Origin: JAGOBP01 sp964550855
Lineage (GTDB): Bacteria; Chloroflexota; Anaerolineae; Fen-1058
Direction: 5' to 3'
Assembly: GCA_964550855.1 (NCBI GenBank)
Contig: CAZKBQ010000042.1
Coordinates: 1 to 38,662 of the forward strand
DNA length: 38,662 nucleotides
Shown: in pieces, positions 31,365 to 36,895 of the stretch
Layout: each line of letters starts with the position of its first letter
How positions within the stretch are numbered: position 1 is the first letter of the stretch
Made by a program: the position numbers and the translations under genes
Notes under the pieces: model-generated
The model's database searches: none
Seen by the model: only the letters and a program-made list of their open reading frames with translations
Told to the model about the DNA's origin: nothing

Positions 31365-32189
31365 ATGGTCGCTGATACGTCGAAACGCTCCGATACGGTC
31401 TTTACGGTCGCCACGCTCAATCTGTTGAACGATCTGACCTACTGGGATCGACGCGGTCCGCTGATCGTCGATGAGCTGCGGCGGCTGCAGCCCGATCTGA
31501 TCGCGCTGCAGGAAGTGGTTTTTCCGCAGAATACCGCGCAGTGGATCACCGATCGGCTGTCGGGTTACACTGTATTAATCGGGCCCAAGGCCGGCCGCCG
31601 GGGCGCGCACGAAGGGCTGGCGGTGTTGAGTCGATTGCCGGTGATCGATCACGAGGTGCGGCCGCTGGGTCATCAGGGCCGCGTGGCCATGCGGGTGGCG
31701 GCGCGGGTCGATGGGCAGGTTGTGCAGTTTGCCAACGCGCATCTGCACTGGAACCCCTTTAGCGATCTGGCGCGGGTGCGTCAGGCGCAGCTGCTGGCCG
31801 ATTGGCTGCCTGAGCCGGGCGTCGTCTGCGGCGACTTTAATGCCGAGCCGGACTACCGATCGATTCTTGAGTTTCGCCGCCGCTTCAGTTCGGCCCATCA
31901 GCGCGTGCACGGCCGCGAACCGGACTACACTTTTCCCACGCGGTTGTTTCGCGGGCCGCAGCCCAAGGATGCCGCGCGCCGCGCCGTGCTGCGACTGGCC
32001 GGCTGGGCGGATAAGGGGCGCAACGTCAACTGGCGCGGCGTCATCGACTATATTTTTGTGGATCAGCATGTGTGTGTGCAGGATTGCCAGCTGGCTTTTC
32101 ACGTTCACGCCGCCGGCGATGCGCGCCTGTATCCGTCCGATCACCTGGGTTTGTTTGCGCGCCTGTCGGTGGAACGGCCGCACGGTTGA
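31365..32189 (+). CDS. Endonuclease/exonuclease/phosphatase family protein
   Basis: This protein of 274 residues (275 if GTG 31362 is used) has the DNase I-like fold. Metal and catalytic motifs in order are VATLNLLND, LIALQEV (metal Glu), NAHLHWNP, VVCGDFNAEP (Asp and Asn), IDYIFVD and the final SDHLGLFA (catalytic His pair region). Family members cleave nucleic acids, phosphoinositides, sphingomyelin or other phosphodiesters; the target here is unknown. No signal peptide is seen, so it is probably cytoplasmic. I prefer ATG 31365 because the -10 box leaves almost no leader. Its stop overlaps the -35 of the tRNA-Val promoter. Confidence 0.85.
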   Translation: MVADTSKRSDTVFTVATLNLLNDLTYWDRRGPLIVDELRRLQPDLIALQEVVFPQNTAQWITDRLSGYTVLIGPKAGRRGAHEGLAVLSRLPVIDHEVRPLGHQGRVAMRVAARVDGQVVQFANAHLHWNPFSDLARVRQAQLLADWLPEPGVVCGDFNAEPDYRSILEFRRRFSSAHQRVHGREPDYTFPTRLFRGPQPKDAARRAVLRLAGWADKGRNVNWRGVIDYIFVDQHVCVQDCQLAFHVHAAGDARLYPSDHLGLFARLSVERPHG

Positions 32190-32213
32190 CCAAATTGCAG
32201 AGGCGGGTATAAT
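32186..32213 (+). promoter_or_regulatory. Promoter TTGACC-N16-TATAAT for tRNA-Val and probably thrS
   Basis: TTGACC (32186-32191) and TATAAT (32208-32213) are spaced by 16 bases, with the -10 ending 12 bases before the tRNA 5' end. The -35 overlaps the stop codon of the upstream gene. No other promoter is visible between the tRNA and the T-box, so this one may drive tRNA-Val, the T-box leader and thrS together. Confidence 0.78.
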
Positions 32214-32225
32214 TGCGTTCACATC

Positions 32226-32299
32226 GGGCGGTTAGCTCAGCTGGTTAGAGCACACGGTTGACATCCGTGAGGTCGTAGGTTCGAGCCCTATACCGCCCA
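32226..32299 (+). tRNA. tRNA-Val (anticodon GAC)
   Basis: The sequence folds as a standard tRNA: acceptor GGGCGGT with ACCGCCC, D arm with AGCTCAGCTGGTTAGAGC, anticodon stem CACGG/CCGTG around TTGACAT (anticodon GAC, reading GUC/GUU), and T loop TTCGAGC. The discriminator is A and no CCA is encoded. It lies about 20 bases before the T-box stem I. Confidence 0.96.
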
Positions 32300-32319
32300 C
32301 TGTCGTTGAACATCAAACA

Positions 32320-32563
32320 CGTTGAGCGGGACGAGTAAGCGGCCGCAGCGCGACAGGGAGAGAGGGTCACCGACTGAAAGCCCTCTTCGCCGCCAGGCCG
32401 ATGAAAACCACCCGCGAGTGGATCGCCGAACGAGCAATCCATTAAGCGATTCCGGGTCAGCCCGTTACAGCCCAGAGTGCGATCGATGCCTTGATCGATC
32501 GAAGTTGGGTGGAACCGCGAGCGCGCCTCTCGTCCCGATGTGGATGCAGAGGCCGTTTGTTTT
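32320..32563 (+). ncRNA. T-box leader (threonine-specific), transcription attenuator of thrS
   Basis: Stem I runs from about 32320 to 32432, closed by CGTTGAGCG and CGCCGAACG around an internal loop. It contains the AGTA element (ACGAGTAAG) and, on the 3' side, GAAA-ACC-ACC with the specifier ACC (32407-32409), a Thr codon. The T-box sequence TGGAACCGCG (32510-32519) is the antiterminator bulge that pairs with the uncharged tRNA acceptor end. An intrinsic terminator follows. When tRNA-Thr is uncharged it binds both specifier and bulge, the terminator cannot form, and thrS is transcribed. Specifier and downstream gene agree, which supports the call. Confidence 0.9.
32525..32563 (+). terminator. 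T-box terminator hairpin
   Basis: GCCTCT (32525-32530) pairs with AGAGGC (32548-32553), followed by CGTTTGTTTT. The left arm overlaps the 3' side of the alternative antiterminator (CTCTCGTCCC), giving the switch. It ends three bases before the Shine-Dalgarno of the leader ORF. Confidence 0.8.
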
Positions 32564-32581
32564 CCAAGGAGGTGATGCCGC

Positions 32582-32671
32582 ATGACCGGCGATGACACCG
32601 AGACTATGACGCCGACATATTTGAAGCAGCGCAGGCGGCGGCAGCACCGCGCCTGCTCGCCGGCGGGGTAA
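32582..32671 (+). CDS. Threonine-rich leader peptide ORF, 29 residues
   Basis: This small ORF is preceded by AAGGAGGTGAT (32566-32576), an 11-base match to the 16S anti-Shine-Dalgarno, five bases from the ATG. Five of residues 2-12 are Thr (positions 2, 6, 8, 10, 12), using ACC, ACC, ACT, ACG and ACA, so every Thr codon is tested. The second half is Arg-rich (residues 17-20 and 23). The segment GCAGGCG (32631-32637) within it can pair with CGCCTGC (32650-32656). It lies between the T-box terminator and thrS, so a role as a Thr-sensing leader peptide is strongly suggested. No U-tract terminator follows it, so the output would be translational or otherwise indirect. Confidence 0.68.
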   Translation: MTGDDTETMTPTYLKQRRRRQHRACSPAG

Positions 32672-32710
32672 TCTGGATGACGGGTTGCCCCGGCCGAATG
32701 GGAGGCAGCC

Positions 32711-32872
32711 ATGAATGCTGATCTGTGGGTTCCGCAACAATTAGTTGAATGGGTCGTCGTCGAGGAGGAAGACTGGTCGGGCGTGTATGATTGCGGCGCG
32801 ATCTTCCAGCCCGACGAGCCACGACTGATCTACGGTGATCGCGACGATTGGCCCATCGAACAATGCAGTTGA
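32711..32872 (+). CDS. Small acidic protein ORF, 53 residues, in the thrS leader
   Basis: ATG 32711 follows GGGAGG (32700-32705) at a good distance. The product (MNADLWVPQQLVEWVVVEEE...) is acidic and Trp-rich, and ends in WPIEQCS. I do not recognise it. It is in the same frame as thrS but separated by several stop codons, and it does not resemble the TGS domain that this thrS lacks. It may be a genuine small protein co-expressed with ThrRS, or a spacer ORF whose translation couples the leader to thrS. The CGGG/CCCG hairpin (32681-32692) just before its ribosome site could control it. Confidence 0.5.
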   Translation: MNADLWVPQQLVEWVVVEEEDWSGVYDCGAIFQPDEPRLIYGDRDDWPIEQCS

Positions 32873-32876
32873 ATCT

Positions 32877-32897
32877 GACGAGTAATGAGTGACGAGT
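32877..32897 (+). repeat. Short heptad repeat GACGAGT-AATGAGT-GACGAGT before thrS
   Basis: Three seven-base units in register lie just after the 53-residue ORF. AATGAGT is related to the reverse complement of the ATTAC-type units at 26585-26612. It seems to be a small member of the same heptad family, again placed between two genes. Confidence 0.5.
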
Positions 32898-32944
32898 GAA
32901 AGCAAACTTGTCCACTTGTTTCCTTGTCTGCTCTGGAGGTTAAG

Positions 32945-34732
32945 ATGGAACGTTACGAAGATTCCAAACTGTACAGGATTCGCCACTCGGCCGCGCACAT
33001 CATGGCGCAGGCCGTCATGGAGATGTTTCCGCCCGGCGAGGCGCGCATCGCCATCGGCCCGCCCATCGAGAACGGCTTTTATTACGATTTCGAACTGCCG
33101 CGCAGCCTGACGCCCGATGATCTGGCGCACATCGAAGCCCGGATGCGCGAGATCATCGCGGAAGACAACCCGTTCGTGCGCGAGGAAGTCAGCGCCGAAC
33201 AGGCCCGCGCGCAGTTCGCCGATCAGCCGTACAAGATCGAGCTGATCGAAGGACTGGAGAAGGGCGGCTTCGACGAGTACGGCAATCCGCTGGCGGAGAA
33301 GCCTGTCATCTCGTTCTACCGCGACGGGCCCTTCGTCGATCTGTGCCGCGGCCCGCACGTCGAAAGCACGGGCCGGCTCAACCCGGACGCCATCAAGCTG
33401 CTCAGCGTGGCGGGCGCCTACTGGCGCGGCGACGAGCACAACACGATGCTGCAGCGCATCTACGGTACGGCCTGGGAGAATCCGGCCGATTTGCAGGCTT
33501 ATCTGGACCGGCTGGAAGAGGCCAAGAAGCGCGATCATCGCAAGCTGGGCAAGGAACTGGGCTTGTTCTACTTCAGCGACGACATCGGTCCCGGCCTGCC
33601 GCTGTTCACGCCCAAGGGCGCGTTGGTGCGCCAGCTCATGGAAGATTACGTGCGCGAGACGCAGACGCGCTATGGCTACGAGCACGTCTGGACGGGGCAT
33701 ATGGTCAAGGAAGACCTGTACAAGCGCTCCGGCCACTACGACAACTACGCCGACGTGATGTTCCCGCCGATGGTGGACGAAGACATCACGTTCCGCCTGA
33801 AGCCGATGAACTGCCCCAGCCACATGACGCTCTACAACGAGATGGGCGTGCACTCGTACCGCGAACTGCCGCTGCGCTTCTCGGAGTTTGCCACGCTGTA
33901 TCGCTACGAAAAGCGCGGCGAACTGAACGGCCTGACGCGCGTGCGCGCCCTGACACAGGACGACTGCCACATCTTCTGCCGGCCCGATCAGATCGAGGAT
34001 GAGTTTGCGCTGGCGCTGCAGCTGATCCGCGAAGTGCTGAACACCTACAAGTTCACGGACTACCGCGTCCGATTGTCTTTGCGCGGCTCGACGGGCAAGT
34101 ACGTGCAGGACGACGAGAAGTGGGAGAAAGCCACTTCGGCGTTGAAGGCCGCGCTCGACAAGAACGCGGTGGCCTACGAGGCTGTCGAAGGCGAAGCCGC
34201 ATTCTACGGCCCCAAGGCCGACTTCATCGCCAAAGACGTGCTGGGCCGCGAGTGGCAGCTCAGCACCATCCAGGTGGACTTCATCCAGCCCGCGCGCCTG
34301 GGCTGCGAGTACATGGGTGAAGACGGCCAGCCGCATACGCCGGTGGTGCTGCATCGCGCCGTCACGGGTACGACAGAGCGTTTTCTGGCGGTGCTGATCG
34401 AGCACTTCGCGGGCGCGTTCCCGGTGTGGCTGTCACCGGTGCAGGCCGCCATCATCCCGATCGCGGATCGTCATGTGGCGTACGCGAAAGACGTGCAGAA
34501 GCAGCTGAAGGCCGCCGGCATCCGATCGACCGTGGATGAATCCAGCGAACGCATGCAGGCCAAGATCCGTCACGCGCAGCTGCAGAAGATCCCGTACATG
34601 CTCGTCATCGGCGACAAGGAACAGGCCGCGGGCGCGGTCGCCGTCCGCCTGCGCTCAGGCGAGGACCTCAAGGCCAGGCCGCTGGCCGAGTTCATCGCCA
34701 TGGCGCGGGCAGCCATCGACAAGAAAGAGTAG
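32945..34732 (+). CDS. thrS: Threonyl-tRNA synthetase lacking the TGS domain
   Basis: This class II synthetase of 595 residues charges tRNA-Thr. ATG 32945 has GGAGGT four bases upstream and the frame is closed further up, so the protein truly begins at the editing domain: HSAAH (His 14, His 18) and CRGPH (Cys 134, His 138) are its four zinc/editing residues, all intact. The N-terminal TGS domain of about 60 residues found in E. coli ThrRS is missing. The catalytic core has MNCPSH with the zinc Cys, motif 2 YRYEKRGELNGLTRVRALTQ, DDCHIF and VVLHRAVTGTTERF. The anticodon domain forms the C-terminal 110 residues. It is controlled by the upstream T-box. Confidence 0.96.
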   Translation: MERYEDSKLYRIRHSAAHIMAQAVMEMFPPGEARIAIGPPIENGFYYDFELPRSLTPDDLAHIEARMREIIAEDNPFVREEVSAEQARAQFADQPYKIELIEGLEKGGFDEYGNPLAEKPVISFYRDGPFVDLCRGPHVESTGRLNPDAIKLLSVAGAYWRGDEHNTMLQRIYGTAWENPADLQAYLDRLEEAKKRDHRKLGKELGLFYFSDDIGPGLPLFTPKGALVRQLMEDYVRETQTRYGYEHVWTGHMVKEDLYKRSGHYDNYADVMFPPMVDEDITFRLKPMNCPSHMTLYNEMGVHSYRELPLRFSEFATLYRYEKRGELNGLTRVRALTQDDCHIFCRPDQIEDEFALALQLIREVLNTYKFTDYRVRLSLRGSTGKYVQDDEKWEKATSALKAALDKNAVAYEAVEGEAAFYGPKADFIAKDVLGREWQLSTIQVDFIQPARLGCEYMGEDGQPHTPVVLHRAVTGTTERFLAVLIEHFAGAFPVWLSPVQAAIIPIADRHVAYAKDVQKQLKAAGIRSTVDESSERMQAKIRHAQLQKIPYMLVIGDKEQAAGAVAVRLRSGEDLKARPLAEFIAMARAAIDKKE

Positions 34733-34739
34733 CGGGCTG

Positions 34740-34768
34740 TTGACGAATACAAATCTCTGTGTTATGAT
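34740..34768 (+). promoter_or_regulatory. Promoter of the infC-rpmI-rplT operon, TTGACG-N17-TATGAT
   Basis: TTGACG (34740-34745) and TATGAT (34763-34768) are 17 bases apart, eight bases after the thrS stop codon. Hexamers and spacing are identical to those of the tRNA-Sec promoter. It allows the ribosomal operon to be expressed independently of the T-box. Confidence 0.82.
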
Positions 34769-34780
34769 TTTGGCCGGTAG

Positions 34781-34805
34781 CCGCCCGGGCAGGTTTGCCG
34801 GGCGG
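34781..34805 (+). promoter_or_regulatory. Leader hairpin upstream of infC
   Basis: CCGCCCGGGCA (34781-34791) pairs with TGCCGGGCGG (34796-34805) with one bulged G, near the start of the infC transcript. No T-run follows. It could be part of an autoregulatory leader of the IF3-L35-L20 operon or simply stabilise the 5' end. Confidence 0.55.
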
Positions 34806-34838
34806 TTGCAATGAAATCTCATTTCAAGGACAAGTCAC

Positions 34839-35435
34839 ATCGCTGCCAAAGACCATCGAATCAACGAGCAAATCCGGGCCCGCGAAGTCCGGCTGATCGG
34901 CGCGGACCGCCAGCACATCGGCATCGTGTCCGTGCAGGAGGCGCTGCGGCTGGCGCGCGAAGCACAGCTTGACCTGGTGGAGATCTCGCCGCAAGCCGAA
35001 CCGCCGGTCGTGCAGATTATGGACTTCGGCAAGTTCCTGTACGAGCAGCACAAGAAGGAACGCGAAGCCAAAAAGGCCCAGAAAGTTATCGAGGTCAAGG
35101 AAATCCAGCTGCGGCCCAAGACCGACCCGCACCATCGCGGCTTCAAAGTGCGCGATGCGCGGAAATGGCTGGAAGACGGCATGAAGGTCAAAGTGCGGAT
35201 CCGCTTCCGCGGGCGTGAAATCGCCTATCCGCATCTGGCAAGAGAAGATTTGGATGACGTGGCGAAAGAGCTGGCCGACATCGCCGTCATCGAGCAGGCC
35301 CCCAACATGGAGGGCCGCACGATGCTGATGGTGCTGGCGCCGGCCGCCAAACCCAAGAAGTCGTCTGGAAAGAAGGAACAGCAAGGTGCCCAAGATCAAG
35401 ACCCACAAAGCAACGAGCAAGCGGTTTCGTCTTAG
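34839..35435 (+). CDS. infC: Translation initiation factor IF-3 with AUC start codon
   Basis: IF-3 binds the 30S subunit, rejects wrong start codons and prevents early 50S joining. The conserved opening INEQIRAREVRLIGAD lies upstream of the first ATG/GTG/TTG in frame (GTG 34926). The frame has a stop at 34812-34814, and AAGGA (34826-34830) sits eight bases before ATC 34839, so ATC is the start. This gives 198 residues. Rare AUU/AUC/AUA starts are the classic autoregulation device of infC, because IF-3 represses its own non-canonical start. The N-domain, the Lys-rich linker (HKKEREAKKAQKVIEVKEI) and the C-domain are all present. The C-terminal tail overlaps rpmI by 50 bases. Confidence 0.93.
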   Translation: MAAKDHRINEQIRAREVRLIGADRQHIGIVSVQEALRLAREAQLDLVEISPQAEPPVVQIMDFGKFLYEQHKKEREAKKAQKVIEVKEIQLRPKTDPHHRGFKVRDARKWLEDGMKVKVRIRFRGREIAYPHLAREDLDDVAKELADIAVIEQAPNMEGRTMLMVLAPAAKPKKSSGKKEQQGAQDQDPQSNEQAVSS

Positions 35436-35595
35436 CGGCAGCGGCGAGCTGCGCCGCACCCGCCTCGGCAAGAGCCACTTGCGCCGCCGCAAAAGCGCGC
35501 GCGCCAAGGCCGAATTTGCCGAGCTCAAGACGGTGAAGGACCGCGCGCTCAAAAAGCGCGTCAAGCGCCTCGCGCCGTACCTCAAGAAGAAGTAG
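35386..35595 (+). CDS. rpmI: 50S ribosomal protein L35
   Basis: This 69-residue basic protein opens MPKIKTHKATSKRFRLSGSG and includes LRRTRLGKSHLRRRKS, standard for bL35. The start is GTG 35386 with GAAGGA (35372-35377) upstream, inside the end of infC. The 50-base overlap is longer than usual and suggests coupled translation with IF-3. The C-terminus KRLAPYLKKK is also typical. Confidence 0.96.
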   Translation: MPKIKTHKATSKRFRLSGSGELRRTRLGKSHLRRRKSARAKAEFAELKTVKDRALKKRVKRLAPYLKKK

Positions 35596-35603
35596 CGAAC
35601 CGA

Positions 35604-35625
35604 CTCCCGCACACCGCTGCGGGAG
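35604..35625 (+). other. Hairpin between rpmI and rplT
   Basis: CTCCCGCA (35604-35611) and TGCGGGAG (35618-35625) form a perfect eight-base stem with a six-base loop, soon after the rpmI stop. The 128-base spacer before rplT is long for this operon and also holds GCCTC...GAGGGC further down. L20 is a known autoregulator that binds its own mRNA, so a regulatory structure here is plausible but not shown. Confidence 0.5.
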
Positions 35626-35723
35626 ATTAATCTCGGCGTGCCCGCCGACTCCTGGCGCGCCCGCCCCATTCCTCCCCGTAGGCCTCCGGGCCGAGGGCAG
35701 CTCAAGAAGGGATAAATCGCAAC

Positions 35724-36074
35724 ATGGCACGTTCAAAAGCCGGGCCCAATCTCCGGCGCAAACACAACAAAGTTCTCAAACTCACCAAGGGTCAAAAGGG
35801 CGCCCGCCATCGCCTGTGGCGAAAAGCCAGCGAAGCGCGCCTGCACTCGCTGTATTACTCGTACCGCGACCGGCGCGCGCGCGCCGGCGACTTCCGCCGC
35901 CTGTGGATTGCGCGCATCAACGCCGCCTCGCGCCTCAACGGCCTGTCGTACAGCCGGTTCATCTCGGGCCTCAAGAAAGCCGGCGTCGCCATCGACCGCA
36001 AGGTGCTGGCCGACATCGCCGTGCGCGACAGCAGCGGCTTCGCGCAGCTGGTCAAAGTCGCCAAAGAAGCCTAA
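35724..36074 (+). CDS. rplT: 50S ribosomal protein L20
   Basis: This 116-residue basic protein is of normal length for bL20. It reads MARSKAGPNLRRKHNKVLKL, then GARHRLWRKASE, YSYRDRRARAGDFRRLWIARIN and SRFISGLKKAGVAIDRKVLADIA. The family usually has KGFRGAR...YRTA in the first part, and here GQKGARHRLWRKA fits that place. ATG 35724 follows GAAGGGATAAATCGCAAC. It is the last gene of the infC operon, closed by the terminator at 36096-36124. Confidence 0.96.
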   Translation: MARSKAGPNLRRKHNKVLKLTKGQKGARHRLWRKASEARLHSLYYSYRDRRARAGDFRRLWIARINAASRLNGLSYSRFISGLKKAGVAIDRKVLADIAVRDSSGFAQLVKVAKEA

Positions 36075-36095
36075 GGGCAACTACAGAACCATCAG

Positions 36096-36124
36096 GGCGC
36101 AGAGACATTCTCTGCGCCTTTTCT
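36096..36124 (+). terminator. Rho-independent terminator of the infC-rpmI-rplT operon
   Basis: A perfect ten-base stem, GGCGCAGAGA (36096-36105) with TCTCTGCGCC (36109-36118), has a three-base loop and is followed by TTTTCT. It lies between rplT and the start of the methyltransferase gene, seven bases before that ATG. Some readthrough must therefore be possible if the methyltransferase has no promoter of its own. Confidence 0.9.
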
Positions 36125-36130
36125 ATTCCC

Positions 36131-36895
36131 ATGATTACCAGCCCCGGCAACGACAAAGTCAAATATCTTCGATCACTGTATCAGCGCAAGCAGCGTCTGG
36201 CCGAAGGGCGCTGCATTGTCGAAGGCGCGCGATTGATCGACGATGCGCTGGCGGCCGGCCTTGTCCCCGATTGGGTCTTCGCGGCCCAACAGCTGCCCGC
36301 GCACGCCCGGCAAACCTTGCACCGCCTGCGCGCGCGCCGCATCGACGTGATCGACGTGAGCGACGCCGTTTTCAAGGCGTGCAGCGACACCGAAACGCCG
36401 CAGGGCCTCATCGCCGTGCTGCCGCTGCCGCAACTGCCGTGGCCGGCTGATCCGAAGTTGATCGTCGTCGTGGACGCGCTGCGCGATCCCGGCAACTTGG
36501 GCACGCTGCTGCGATCGTGCGCGGCTGCGGACGTGGACGGCGTGCTGCTGGCGCCCGGCACGGTGGACGCTTACAATCCCAAGGTGGTGCGCGGCGCGAT
36601 GGGCGCGCATTTTCGCCTGCCCGTGCGGGAAGCCGATTGGGCCGAGATCGCCGATCGGGTGGGGGGCAGACCAGTGTATGTGGCTGATCAAAACGGTGGT
36701 GTGGCCTACGACGAGGTTGATTGGACGCAATCGGCAGCGGTGATCATCGGCAGTGAAGCGGCCGGCGTCAGCGCCGAAGCCTCAAAAATCGCCACCGCCC
36801 GCCTGTCCATTCCGCTGGCGCGTGATGTCGAATCGCTCAATGCCGCCGTGGCCGCCAGCGTGATTGTGTTTGAAGCGCAGCGCCAGCGCCGCTGA
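36131..36895 (+). CDS. TrmH/SpoU-family RNA 2'-O-methyltransferase
   Basis: This 254-residue SPOUT enzyme has an N-terminal substrate domain (SPGNDKVKYLRSLYQRKQRL, then EGARLIDDAL) of the rRNA-methylase type. The C-terminal knot carries VDALRDPGNLGTLLRS (motif 1), VIIGSEAAGVS (motif 2) and IPLARDVESLNAAVAASVI (motif 3). Enzymes of this shape methylate ribose in 23S rRNA or tRNA; the site is not predictable here. ATG 36131 begins the family N-terminus, so upstream open frame is a shadow of rplT. Its stop codon abuts the stop of the converging gene in a TGATCA palindrome. Its position after rplT is common in bacteria. Confidence 0.9.
   Translation: MITSPGNDKVKYLRSLYQRKQRLAEGRCIVEGARLIDDALAAGLVPDWVFAAQQLPAHARQTLHRLRARRIDVIDVSDAVFKACSDTETPQGLIAVLPLPQLPWPADPKLIVVVDALRDPGNLGTLLRSCAAADVDGVLLAPGTVDAYNPKVVRGAMGAHFRLPVREADWAEIADRVGGRPVYVADQNGGVAYDEVDWTQSAAVIIGSEAAGVSAEASKIATARLSIPLARDVESLNAAVAASVIVFEAQRQRR

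Noticed and set aside
32711..32872. Detached TGS domain of ThrRS
   Set aside because: The frame matches thrS, but the sequence shows no TGS pattern and several stops intervene.
32741..34405. About 550-codon minus-strand frame opposite thrS
   Set aside because: Shadow of thrS with no motif of its own, and it runs across the thrS start region.
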